A stretch of 58,494 nt of DNA from Bacilli bacterium (lineage in GTDB: Bacteria > Bacillota_I > Bacilli_A > RF39 > UBA660), in contig JAFSAI010000004.1 in the NCBI GenBank assembly GCA_017441065.1, positions 1-58,494 of the forward strand, in the 5' to 3' direction. Position 1 is the first letter of the stretch. The number at the start of each line of letters is the position of its first letter. A model generated the notes under the pieces. The model saw only the letters and a list, made by a program, of their open reading frames with translations. It was not told the DNA's origin and did no database searches. The translations under genes and the position numbers were made by a program. Below are positions 42,329 through 50,445 of the stretch, in pieces.

Positions 42329-44074
42329 ATGAATAGAAAGTTTGTAAGTAGGGTAATTCTGCCTATTTTAATTATAGTGGAACTAAGTTTCCTCTTTTTG
42401 ACATGGATGTCATATTCTAATAAAGATATAAAAGAAATAAAAGAAGAAAATAAAGTAAATAAAGAAATGTTCTCGATGTATGTAGAAAATAAAGATGGAG
42501 AATACGTTGAATATACAGATAGTGAATACTATCCAATAGGATTAAAATATTACTTTAATGAAGAAAGAAGTAATTGTACAGATAATAAAGGAAAAGTAGT
42601 AAGTAATGTAATATCATATAACAATAGTAAAATTACTGTATCAAGTAATAAAACATTATTCTGTTATTTGTACTTTGACTTAGATAAAGTACCACCACAA
42701 ACATTTACCTTCTACTTAGGAGGAAACACTAATCCAGAATATATAACTAGTACAAGTACCACAGCATATCTATCATGGACAGATAATGACATAGAAAGTT
42801 ATTGTATAAATACAGAAAACAATTCAAGTAGTTGTAATTGGATAAGTACAACAGGTAATTCAATAAACCCAAGTTATACAATAAGTACACAAGGAAGTAA
42901 TACAAGATATGCATTCATAAGAGATGCAGCAGAAAATATATCACCAGTAGTAAGTGATGTAGTATTTTTAGATAGTGTAGCACCAGTAATAACAAGCGCA
43001 ATTGATAGTGGTTCAGGAACAGCAAATGTAACAGTAACTGAGACAGGAAGTGGAGTATCACATGTATGTGTAAATACAAGTAGTTCATCAACAACAGGAT
43101 GTATATGGGATGAAGTAAGTGGAACAACATTTACAAGTACAACAGCAGTAACTATAACAGGTAACTATTATATTCATGTAAAAGATAAAGCTGGAAATAT
43201 AGGTCACAGAACAAGTGCTATAAGTATAGTCAAACCAGTACCAAGTTTGTATACATTATGTTCATCATACACAAATATGGGAACGTGTATGACAAGTGAA
43301 TACGGAAGTACAAAGATGCAAGAAATTGCTAATATAGGCTCAGATGCAGGAATGTATAGATATCAAGGAACATACAATGTGGTTGATAATAATTACATAT
43401 GTTTTGGTACAAATAATAAATCAACATGTACAGGAAACACAGATGCATATATGTATAGAATTATAGGTGTAGATTCAAGCGGTCAAATTAAACTGATCAA
43501 GAAAGAAGCGCTAAATACAGTAGTAAAATGGTGGAGTGCCTCAAAAGTAGATATACAATGGCCAGATAGTTTGATAAAATCAGCTATAAATAGCAGTTCA
43601 TTCTTAACAAATAAAACATATGTCCCAACAGGATGGGAAAGTAAAATAGCAACTTATGATTGGAAATACGGAGATACAACAAGTTATGGTAATTATAATG
43701 GTCCAACAATATATACAATAGAAAATGCATGGACAACTTCGGTAAATGCAAAAATTGGATTAATGTATATACATGATTACTATTATGCATATGCATCAGG
43801 AGGAGCCCCAGGAAGTTATAGTAATGCAAAAACAGCGTGGATATTTTTGGATAATAATGATGATACTGCTCCAAATCTTTCAGAGTGGATAATTACACGT
43901 ACTGGCGTTGATGGTAATTACTATGTTTTAAAGTTTATAAATAGTAATGGTAGTGTTAATGGTGATTATAATATGGACAACGATCGTTCGGTTCGTCCGG
44001 TCTTCTATCTGACATCCGACATAAAAATAACAGGTGGAACAGGAGCAATAGATGATCCATATATAATAAGTTAA
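42329..44074 (+). CDS. Surface paralog with DGR-type C-terminus and candidate VR3
   Basis: 581 aa with ribosome site AGAAGGGTTAAG. Anchor, N-terminal domain (MFSMYVENKDGEY to LFCYLYFDL), one Ig-like unit (FTFYLGGNTNPEYITS), a second partial unit, then the C-terminal domain very like target 1 (MYRYQGTYNVVDNNYICFGT, IGLMYIHDYYYAYASGG). The end is TGVDGNYYVLKFINSNGS and on to SVRPVFYLTSD. The DNA after 43989 (TCGGTTCGTCCGGTCTTCTATCTGAC) matches the VR1 3' flank but for two bases in the TCGGTTCGCCCAG core. Codon choice in the body is host-like (AT-rich) up to this end. Confidence 0.75.
   Translation: MNRKFVSRVILPILIIVELSFLFLTWMSYSNKDIKEIKEENKVNKEMFSMYVENKDGEYVEYTDSEYYPIGLKYYFNEERSNCTDNKGKVVSNVISYNNSKITVSSNKTLFCYLYFDLDKVPPQTFTFYLGGNTNPEYITSTSTTAYLSWTDNDIESYCINTENNSSSCNWISTTGNSINPSYTISTQGSNTRYAFIRDAAENISPVVSDVVFLDSVAPVITSAIDSGSGTANVTVTETGSGVSHVCVNTSSSSTTGCIWDEVSGTTFTSTTAVTITGNYYIHVKDKAGNIGHRTSAISIVKPVPSLYTLCSSYTNMGTCMTSEYGSTKMQEIANIGSDAGMYRYQGTYNVVDNNYICFGTNNKSTCTGNTDAYMYRIIGVDSSGQIKLIKKEALNTVVKWWSASKVDIQWPDSLIKSAINSSSFLTNKTYVPTGWESKIATYDWKYGDTTSYGNYNGPTIYTIENAWTTSVNAKIGLMYIHDYYYAYASGGAPGSYSNAKTAWIFLDNNDDTAPNLSEWIITRTGVDGNYYVLKFINSNGSVNGDYNMDNDRSVRPVFYLTSDIKITGGTGAIDDPYIIS
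43898..43999 (+). repeat. Candidate degenerate variable repeat VR3
   Basis: 102 bp, close to VR1 in length and position, ending TCGGTTCGTCCG where VR1 has TCGGTTCGCCCA. The inside does not align to TR1 or TR2 by adenine-only changes. It may be a retired VR or may answer to another template. Confidence 0.4.
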
Positions 44075-44141
44075 TCGTCAACTAGACCATAAAAATAGTA
44101 TTTCTAAGTTTACTGAGATAGAAAAATTCTATCTCTTTTTA
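44075..44141 (+). terminator. Terminator after the 42329 gene, with 27-bp repeat copy 2
   Basis: 44089-44115 is identical to 22812-22838. The hairpin GAGATAGAA with TTCTATCTC (44115-44135) and a T-run follows. The first bases, TCGTCAAC (44075-44082), recall the 23-bp hairpin repeat. Confidence 0.8.
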
Positions 44142-44195
44142 TTTGTCAAAATATTGTAAATATAAATTAATAAGTAAATATTTTGGTTGATTTTA

Positions 44196-44260
44196 TTTAC
44201 TTTTTGGAGTAGTTATAGTAAAATAATGGTAGACAGTGGAGATAAGTGTCAGAAAGTGGG
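44196..44260 (+). promoter_or_regulatory. dcw promoter and MraZ operator
   Basis: TTTACT (44196-44201), a 17-bp spacer and TAAAAT (44219-44224). Just downstream three AGTG motifs occur at exact 10-bp steps (44235, 44245, 44255): ACAGTGGAGA, TAAGTGTCAG, AAAGTGGGTG. MraZ is known to bind repeated AAAGTG[G/T] boxes with 10-bp period ahead of its own gene, so autorepression of the cluster is expected. Confidence 0.85.
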
Positions 44261-44268
44261 TGATATAA

Positions 44269-44706
44269 ATGTTTATGGGAGAATATCATCACAATATTGA
44301 TGAAAAGGGAAGAATTGTTATTCCTGGTAAGTTTAGAGAAGATAATACTAAGCTAATAGTTACTAGAGGTTTAGAAAAATGTCTTTACTTATATACTGAG
44401 AGTGAATGGAATAAAATAGTTGAAAAACTTAATAAATTACCATTTACTAAAAAAGATGCCCGTACATTTATGAGATCTTTCTTTGCTGGTGCCACTGCAT
44501 GCGATTTCGACCGATCTGGTAGAATCAATATTACCTCCCCGTTGGTTAGCTACGCCGGTTTAACAAAAGAATGTGTTATAATCGGCGTAAATGACCGCAT
44601 AGAAATATGGGATGAAACATTATATAATGCCTTTTTAGATGATAATGCATCTAAGTTAGAAGAAATTGCTGAAAACTTATTTGAGGGTAATCATGAAACA
44701 TTATAG
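44269..44706 (+). CDS. mraZ: Transcriptional regulator MraZ
   Basis: 145 aa, normal length, with two AbrB-like halves: GEYHHNIDEKGRIVIPGKFRE and FDRSGRINITSPLVSYAGL, each with the DxxGR motif. It forms a ring and binds DNA repeats upstream of its gene. An alternative start two codons later is possible. It is the first gene of the dcw cluster and overlaps rsmH by 14 bp. Confidence 0.97.
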   Translation: MFMGEYHHNIDEKGRIVIPGKFREDNTKLIVTRGLEKCLYLYTESEWNKIVEKLNKLPFTKKDARTFMRSFFAGATACDFDRSGRINITSPLVSYAGLTKECVIIGVNDRIEIWDETLYNAFLDDNASKLEEIAENLFEGNHETL

Positions 44707-45619
44707 TGTTATGTGTAATGAAATTATTGATTCTTTGAATATTAAACCAGATGGTATTTATGTTGATGCTACACTAGGTTATGCTGGTATGAGTAGTAAG
44801 ATACTAGAAAAATTAAATAGTAATGGACTACTAATAGGGATTGACCAAGATAGTGAAGCAAGAGAGTACTCTAATAAAGTGCTTAGCAAAATTAGTGATA
44901 ATTATAGAATAGTGGATGCTAATTTTGCAGAACTAAAAGAAAAATTAGAAGAATTAAATATTAATAAAATAGATGGAATAATATTTGATTTAGGTTTTTC
45001 ATCACCTCAAATTGATGATGAAAAACGAGGGTTTTCTTTTATGAAAGATGCTCCTTTAGATATGAGAATGAATATTACCAGTAAGTTAACTGCTAAAGAT
45101 GTAGTAAATACTTATAAAGAAGAAGACTTAATAAAATATTTTTTCGAATATGGAGAAGAAAAGTTATCTAGAGTAATAGCTAAAAAAATAGTAGAGGTAA
45201 GAAAAAATAAAGAAATAGATAGAACTTTAGAATTAGTAGAAATAATAAAGAGTGCTGTTGGTGCTAATTATTTCTTTAAGAATCATCCTGAAAGAAAAAT
45301 ATTTCAAGCATTAAGAATTATTGTTAATGATGAACTTGAGGTATTAAAAAAAGTATTACCAGATGCTATTGAGTTATTAAATAAAGGTGGAAGAATGAGT
45401 GTTATAACATTTCATTCATTAGAAGATAGAATAGTTAAGAATGTATTTAAAGAATATAGCGAAGTTAACGAAATATTTAAAGGGCTTCCTAGTATTCCAG
45501 AAGAATATCAAGCAAAACTAAAAATAATAAATAAAAAGCCAATAGTGGCAAGTGATAAAGAAATAGAAGAAAATAGTAGAAGTCATAGTGCTAAACTTAG
45601 AATAGTAGAAAGGGTATAG
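44693..45619 (+). CDS. rsmH: 16S rRNA (cytosine(1402)-N(4))-methyltransferase
   Basis: 308 aa from the ATG at 44693 (KHYSVMCNEIIDSLNIKPDGIYVDATLGYAG), which has GAGGGTAATC before it. The longer frame runs inside mraZ. Rossmann motif DATLGYAGMSSKILE, GIDQDSEA, then FDLGFSSPQIDDEKRGFSF and RMSVITFHSLEDRIVK. It methylates C1402 of 16S rRNA with SAM. Confidence 0.96.
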   Translation: MKHYSVMCNEIIDSLNIKPDGIYVDATLGYAGMSSKILEKLNSNGLLIGIDQDSEAREYSNKVLSKISDNYRIVDANFAELKEKLEELNINKIDGIIFDLGFSSPQIDDEKRGFSFMKDAPLDMRMNITSKLTAKDVVNTYKEEDLIKYFFEYGEEKLSRVIAKKIVEVRKNKEIDRTLELVEIIKSAVGANYFFKNHPERKIFQALRIIVNDELEVLKKVLPDAIELLNKGGRMSVITFHSLEDRIVKNVFKEYSEVNEIFKGLPSIPEEYQAKLKIINKKPIVASDKEIEENSRSHSAKLRIVERV

Positions 45620-45621
45620 AA

Positions 45622-45918
45622 ATGAAAAGTAAAAAACAGAAGAAATTAAAATTACTTAAAGGTGAAAAATTTATGTATGTATTATTAGTGTTTCTAATAA
45701 TATCTATACCTACAGTAAATGTTTTTAGCAAAGCATTATTATCTGAAACAAATATTAAAGCTGAAAAGTTAAAGAGTAAGATAGAAAAACAAGAAAATGC
45801 TAATGAAAGTTTAGAAATGCAAATTAATGAATTAGTTAGCATGGAAAACATCCAAAAAATAGCAGATGCTTATGGTTTATCTTATATAAGTGATAATATT
45901 GTAAAAGTAGATGAATAA
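45622..45918 (+). CDS. FtsL-like division protein
   Basis: 98 aa, 2 bp after rsmH. A basic cytoplasmic start (MKSKKQKKLKLLKGEKF), one membrane helix (MYVLLVFLIISIPTVNVFSK), then an extracellular coiled coil (IKAEKLKSKIEKQENANESLEMQINEL) and the MENIQKIADAYGL close typical of FtsL. Size, topology and position support FtsL, which bridges FtsB/DivIC and PBP2x. Sequence similarity in the family is low, so the call leans on context. Confidence 0.8.
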   Translation: MKSKKQKKLKLLKGEKFMYVLLVFLIISIPTVNVFSKALLSETNIKAEKLKSKIEKQENANESLEMQINELVSMENIQKIADAYGLSYISDNIVKVDE

Positions 45919-45919
45919 G

Positions 45920-45945
45920 ACACAGAAAAATCTGTGTTTTTTTTA
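45920..45945 (+). terminator. Terminator after the ftsL-like gene
   Basis: ACACAGA and TCTGTGT arms with a 4-nt loop and eight T. It splits the dcw cluster before the PBP gene. Confidence 0.85.
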
Positions 45946-45967
45946 TTTCGGTATACAAGACGTTAAC

Positions 45968-46111
45968 TTGAAAATCACATTAATTTGTGGTATATTGTAT
46001 ATAGATGAAGGAAACTTCATAAAATAAAAAAGGAACACTTAATAACGCATGTTGAGTGTTGCCATAAATGGTTTCCACCTAAATCATTGCTGAGTTAGGT
46101 GGTTTTCTTTT
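45968..46111 (+). ncRNA. Candidate antitoxin RNA of a type I toxin-antitoxin module
   Basis: Promoter TTGAAA (45968-45973), a 17-bp spacer and TATATT (45991-45996). RNA from about 46003 to the terminator CCACCTAA/TTAGGTGG (46075-46102) with TTTTCTTTT, about 108 nt. It has no ORF. Its 3' part (46021-46111) is complementary to the 3' end of the toxin mRNA from the other strand. This tail-to-tail layout is known from txpA/ratA and bsrG-type modules. Confidence 0.7.
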
Positions 46112-46193
46112 ATATTAAAACTATAAATAGCAATAATAATAAAAGGAAAATAATTATGAATAATACTGTGATTAATAAATCTTTCTTATGCAT
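46110..46193 (-). CDS. Candidate type I toxin, 27-aa hydrophobic peptide
   Basis: 27 codons from the ATG at 46193: MHKKDLL followed by an unbroken hydrophobic run (ITVLFIIIFLLLLLLFIVLI). A strong ribosome site GGGAGG lies 7 nt upstream. The promoter is TTGTTT (plus 46277-46282), a 17-bp spacer and TATAAT (46254-46259). The mRNA would end at the hairpin AACACT/AGTGTT with a T-run (plus 46021-46060), overlapping the antitoxin RNA by about 90 nt. Such membrane peptides depolarise cells when unpaired from the antisense RNA. The peptide does not match a toxin family I can name. A small regulatory membrane peptide is another reading. Confidence 0.65.
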   Translation of the reverse strand: MHKKDLLITVLFIIIFLLLLLLFIVLI

Positions 46194-46253
46194 ATTATCG
46201 CCTCCCTTCATTAGAAGATTGGCACCACCCAACTTATTAAGGTTCCTGAAAGT

Positions 46254-46282
46254 ATTATACCAAACAATTATTCGTAAAACAA
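46254..46282 (-). promoter_or_regulatory. Promoter of the candidate toxin gene
   Basis: Minus strand TTGTTT, 17 bp, TATAAT. Confidence 0.7.
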
Positions 46283-46287
46283 TATAA

Positions 46288-46498
46288 AATCATTTTTCCT
46301 GGGGATTTAAATGTTTCTTTGCCTTTTTTATAAGTGATAATATTTGCATTCCGTTGAAACAGTTGGTGTTGTTAGAAAAATAATCGAAAACTTAGTGGTA
46401 CAATGTCGGAAGAATAGCAAATAATTGTAAATAACCTGTATGGTTATTTTAATTTGCTTGAATTTATAGTAAAATTATTATAATGGATGGTGAATAGG
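46288..46498 (+). promoter_or_regulatory. Leader of the PBP gene
   Basis: A stretch without genes. It holds a hairpin AAATAACC/GGTTATTT followed by TTAATTT (46426-46452), a possible terminator or attenuator. A TATAAT at about 46478 lies just before the PBP start. I see nothing else in it. Confidence 0.4.
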
Positions 46499-48607
46499 AT
46501 GAAAAAGAAGGTTACAGTAAGAATACCTAAAGCAATTATTTTTATTGTGGCTTTATTTTTTATAATCATCATAGGAAGACTTTCTTATGTATCATTAAGT
46601 AGTAGTATTGATGGAATTAATTTAAAAGAGTTTGCAGATAATAGAAATACTAAAAGTGAAACAATATATGCTAAAAGAGGAAATATATACGATAAATTTG
46701 GTGATGCTTTGGCATCTACTGTTAATTCATATAAAGTAATAGCATACCTAGATTCAAATCGTACTACTAATAGTAGTAATCCTAAACATGTAGTTGATAA
46801 AGAAAAAACAGCAAAGGCACTAAATGAAGTTTTAGGGATAGATTATGATTGGGCAATTGAAAGATTAAGTAAAGATGCTTATCAAGTTGAATTTGGTTCT
46901 AAGGGTAAAGGAATAAATGAATCTGATAAGAATAAATTGGAAGAAATGGATTTACCAGGAATTGATTTTGTTAGTAGTATTAAAAGAACATATAATATGG
47001 GTTCTTTTGCATCATATATAATTGGGTATGCAAAAATAAAAAATGAAGAAGAAAATGCTGAAATTATTGGAGAATTAGGATTAGAATCTTATTATAATGA
47101 AGAATTAAGTGGTGTTGATGGTAAAACTACTTATCAAACAGATGCTTATGGATATACACTTCCTAGTGCAGAAGTTATAACTGAAGATGCAGTAGATGGT
47201 GATGATATCTATTTAACAATAGATAGTAATATTCAAATGTTTGCTGAAACATTAGTAAGTAATTTAAAAAAAGAATATGAAATGAAGTGGATGATATTTT
47301 CGGTAATGGATGCTAAAACTGGAGCAATAGTAGCATCATCCACTTATCCAAATTTTGATCCAAATGATTTAAACACAATAACATCTTATATGAATCCTTT
47401 AGTTAGTACTCAATATGAACCAGGTAGTACAATGAAAATATTCTCTTGGGCATCTAGTATTGAAGCAGGATTATATGATGGTACTAAAAGATTTGAATCT
47501 GGGCAAATAAAAGTTGCCGATGTAACAATTAAAGACTTTAATAAACAAGGTTGGGGTAAAATTAGCTACGATACAGGTTTTGCTTATTCATCAAACGTAG
47601 CAGCTACTAATTTAGCTCTAGAACTTGGAGTTGATAAATTAACTGATTATTATAAGAATTTAGGTTTTGGTAAAAAAACTGGCATAGAGTTAGCTAATGA
47701 AGTTAATGGTAAAATTAATTTCCAATATAAAAGTGAACTTGCTACTGCAGCATTTGGTCAAGGTATTACAGTAACTCCAATTCAAATGCTTCAAGCTCTT
47801 ACGGCACTTACAAACGATGGTACTGTATTAAAACCATATATTGTAGATAAAATAGTTAATGATAAAGATGAAGTTGTTTATGATGGTACTAGAACTGAAG
47901 TTGCTAAAGTATATAGTAAAGAAACAATGGATTATATGAAAAAATTAATGCATAATGTTGTTTATGATGGACTTGATTCATCTAAAAATTGGCAACCAAA
48001 GAAAACTACAATAATCGGTAAAACAGGAACAGCACAAATTGCTAGTCCCGAAGGTGGTTATTTAACTGGTGGTAATGATTATGTAAGAAGTTTTGCTGGT
48101 ATTTTCCCTGAAGAAAAACCACAATATATAGTATATATTGCTGCTCAACAAATTAATACAGGAGCATCATCTATAGCTAAAGAATTTACTAGTGCAATAG
48201 ATAAGATGGTATCATATTTAGGAATTGAAGAAAAAGATAATGAAATTGAAGAAAAGATAGTAAATTTAAATAATTATATAAGTTTAGAAGTAATTACTAC
48301 TGTAGAAGAATTAAAAAATAAAAAATTAAATGTATATGTACTTGGAACTGGTAAATATATAATTAATCAATATCCATTAAAAAATACAAGTGTTTCAGAA
48401 TATGGAAAAGTATTTTTAGTAAGTAATAATACTGATTATATAATGGAAGATATTACTGGATGGAGTTTAAATGAGGTAATGACTTATACAAGTCTTTTAG
48501 GTATAGAGTTGGTTACTAATGGTTATGGTTATGTAACTAGTCAAAGTATACCAGCTGGTACTCCTATAACTAGTGGTATAAGTTTAAATGTAACATTAAG
48601 TAAATAA
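46499..48607 (+). CDS. Penicillin-binding protein (FtsI/PBP2x type) with PASTA domains
   Basis: 702 aa from the ATG at 46499 (GGTGA 6 nt upstream). One membrane helix (about 13-32), the N-terminal dimerisation domain with RGNIYDKFGDALAST, then the transpeptidase: YEPGSTMKIFSWASS (SxxK), YSSNVAATN (SxN) and GKTGTAQIAS (KTG). Two PASTA domains follow at the C-terminus (YISLEVITTVEELKNKKLNVY and on, then WSLNEVMTYTSLLGIELV). It cross-links septal peptidoglycan outside the membrane. It belongs with the ftsL-like gene, though separated here by the toxin-antitoxin module. Confidence 0.93.
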   Translation: MKKKVTVRIPKAIIFIVALFFIIIIGRLSYVSLSSSIDGINLKEFADNRNTKSETIYAKRGNIYDKFGDALASTVNSYKVIAYLDSNRTTNSSNPKHVVDKEKTAKALNEVLGIDYDWAIERLSKDAYQVEFGSKGKGINESDKNKLEEMDLPGIDFVSSIKRTYNMGSFASYIIGYAKIKNEEENAEIIGELGLESYYNEELSGVDGKTTYQTDAYGYTLPSAEVITEDAVDGDDIYLTIDSNIQMFAETLVSNLKKEYEMKWMIFSVMDAKTGAIVASSTYPNFDPNDLNTITSYMNPLVSTQYEPGSTMKIFSWASSIEAGLYDGTKRFESGQIKVADVTIKDFNKQGWGKISYDTGFAYSSNVAATNLALELGVDKLTDYYKNLGFGKKTGIELANEVNGKINFQYKSELATAAFGQGITVTPIQMLQALTALTNDGTVLKPYIVDKIVNDKDEVVYDGTRTEVAKVYSKETMDYMKKLMHNVVYDGLDSSKNWQPKKTTIIGKTGTAQIASPEGGYLTGGNDYVRSFAGIFPEEKPQYIVYIAAQQINTGASSIAKEFTSAIDKMVSYLGIEEKDNEIEEKIVNLNNYISLEVITTVEELKNKKLNVYVLGTGKYIINQYPLKNTSVSEYGKVFLVSNNTDYIMEDITGWSLNEVMTYTSLLGIELVTNGYGYVTSQSIPAGTPITSGISLNVTLSK

Positions 48608-48608
48608 G

Positions 48609-48653
48609 AAAAACATACAATTTTATTGGTGATGTAAAATTGTATGTTTTTTT
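48609..48653 (+). terminator. Terminator of the first PBP gene
   Basis: AAACATACAATTTTA and TAAAATTGTATGTTT arms, 15 bp, then T. Confidence 0.9.
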
Positions 48654-48747
48654 GTAAAAAAATGTAAAAATTTGATAACTGATGTAATTTGATTGATTTT
48701 GTGAAATTTGTGTGTTAAATTTAAACTATGAAAGGTTAGGATAGGTA

Positions 48748-50217
48748 ATGAAAAGATTTTATTCAATTATTCTGTTAGTATTAGCAGTTGTATTAATGCC
48801 AACTTTAGTACTAGCAGAAGGTAATGTTGCTGAAGTAAATGGTACTGGTTACGATACTATTGAAAAAGCAATGACTGCTGCCGAAGGAACTGATTATGAA
48901 GTAAAATTATTACAAGATGTTACTTTAGCAGCTACAAAAGTAGTAAACAAAGATTTAACTATCAACTTAAATGGACATTCTATTAAATATACTAGTTTGT
49001 TATTTGAAGTTTATGGTGCTGAGTTTACTGTTAAAGGAACTGGTTCTTTAGAAGAAACTGTTCCAGATTATGCTCCAATTGCAGTGTATGGTTCTGCAAC
49101 AAATAATGCTGATTTTGCTTCAGTAGTTAATGTTGAAGAAAATGTTACACTAAAAGGTTGGGCAGGAGTTATGGTTCGTCAACACGCTAAATACAGCGCT
49201 AAAACAGCTGACTCAAACGATTCTTATGGTGTAGAAGTAAATTTTGCAGGAAAAATCATTTCTGTTCTTGATAGCGGAAATGGTACAGGTTCTGGTATTT
49301 ATGTAAATGGAAACATTTTACATACTACAAATGCTCCGGTAATTAATATTGCAAAGACTGCTAATATTACTAGTCTTGGAGTAGGTATTCTTAGTGCTGG
49401 TTATTCAGTAGTAACTGTTGAAGGCGGTTCTATAGTTGGTGATGAATCTGGTATCGAAATGCGTGCTGGAGAATTATATGTTAAAGGTGGAACAATCAAA
49501 TCAACAGCTACTAAATTAGAAGTTGTACCAAATGGAAATGGTTCAACTACTATTGGTGCTGGTATTGCTGTAGCACAACATACAACAGCAAACGTTGTTA
49601 AAGTTGAAGTTACAGGTGGTGAAATAATTGGTTATGTAGCATTCAATGAAGCTAATCCAGAACAAAACACAACTGATGAAGTTAAAGATGTAGATTTAAC
49701 AATTAAAGGTGGTAGTTTTGAAACTACTAATACTGCAGCTGGTGCTAAAGCTGTATCAAGTGAAACTCAAACAGAATTTGTTCAAGGTGGAGAATTTAAC
49801 GTAGCTCCAACTGATGAAGCTATTGCAGATACTATGACTAAAAAAGAAGAAAATGGTGTAGTATATGTTGGTAAAGAAAGCAATGTTACTGTAAAAGATG
49901 CTACAAATGGAGAAGTTAAAGCAGATAGAACTACTGCCGTTGAAGGACAAACAGTTACATTAACAATTACTGCTGCTAAAGGTTATAAATTAGATAAAGT
50001 TGTTGTTAAAGATGCTGCTGGAAAAGAAGTTACAGTTACTGATGGTAAATTTGTAATGCCAGGTTCAAATGTTGAAGTTAGTGCTACATTTATTGCAGAA
50101 ACTCCAGAAGTTCCAAAAACTGGTGATAGTGTTATGTTATTCGTTGCTCTAGGATTTATGAGTATTGCTGCTATTGCAGTTGCAAGTAACAACCTAAAAA
50201 GACGTACAACTAGATAA
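48748..50217 (+). CDS. LPXTG-like cell-wall-anchored surface protein
   Basis: 489 aa. Signal peptide MKRFYSIILLVLAVVLMPTLVLAEG. Residues about 30-360 are rich in short strands, Gly and Asn (LTINLNGHSIKYTS, VEGGSIVGDESGIEMRAGELYVKGGTIKS), the look of a right-handed beta-helix. Next is one InlB-B-repeat-like unit (VTVKDATNGEVKADRTTAVEGQTVTLTITAAKGYKLDKVVVKD). The end has VPKTGDS, a hydrophobic stretch and KRRTTR, a sorting signal with Val in place of Leu, so sortase anchoring is likely. Codon usage has more G/C at third positions than neighbours, hinting at high expression. Confidence 0.85.
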   Translation: MKRFYSIILLVLAVVLMPTLVLAEGNVAEVNGTGYDTIEKAMTAAEGTDYEVKLLQDVTLAATKVVNKDLTINLNGHSIKYTSLLFEVYGAEFTVKGTGSLEETVPDYAPIAVYGSATNNADFASVVNVEENVTLKGWAGVMVRQHAKYSAKTADSNDSYGVEVNFAGKIISVLDSGNGTGSGIYVNGNILHTTNAPVINIAKTANITSLGVGILSAGYSVVTVEGGSIVGDESGIEMRAGELYVKGGTIKSTATKLEVVPNGNGSTTIGAGIAVAQHTTANVVKVEVTGGEIIGYVAFNEANPEQNTTDEVKDVDLTIKGGSFETTNTAAGAKAVSSETQTEFVQGGEFNVAPTDEAIADTMTKKEENGVVYVGKESNVTVKDATNGEVKADRTTAVEGQTVTLTITAAKGYKLDKVVVKDAAGKEVTVTDGKFVMPGSNVEVSATFIAETPEVPKTGDSVMLFVALGFMSIAAIAVASNNLKRRTTR

Positions 50218-50243
50218 TTAAATAAAAAATATAGATCACAAAA

Positions 50244-50269
50244 GAGTTAGAGAAATCTAACTTTTTTTG
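50244..50269 (+). terminator. Terminator of the LPXTG-like gene
   Basis: AGTTAGA and TCTAACT arms with a GAAA loop and seven T. Confidence 0.9.
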
Positions 50270-50273
50270 TTTG

Positions 50274-50445
50274 TTGACAAAAGTTGTTTTTTAGTATATA
50301 TTGTAAGAGACGTTTTACTTAGAATGACAATTTAAATAGCATATATAGGGGCTACATATAAAAATGTGGTTTTTTGTAATTTAGAAAGGAGATATAAAAA
50401 GCTCTTTATTTTGTCGTTTCTAAATATATGGAAGGAGTTGATAAA
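50274..50445 (+). promoter_or_regulatory. Promoter and tandem-hairpin leader of the ABC transporter operon
   Basis: TTGACA (50274-50279), a 17-bp spacer and TATATT (50297-50302). The leader has a terminator-like hairpin (CTACAT 50352-50357 with ATGTGG 50364-50369, then TTTTTT). A second hairpin with perfect 9-bp arms (50379-50387 and 50417-50425) encloses an AAAGGAG. This is the form of an attenuator or riboswitch. I do not recognise the class. Confidence 0.5.

Noticed and set aside
46099-46287. 62-codon plus-strand frame
   Set aside because: It lies antisense to the candidate toxin mRNA and lacks a ribosome site. The minus-strand promoter, ribosome site and peptide explain the region better.
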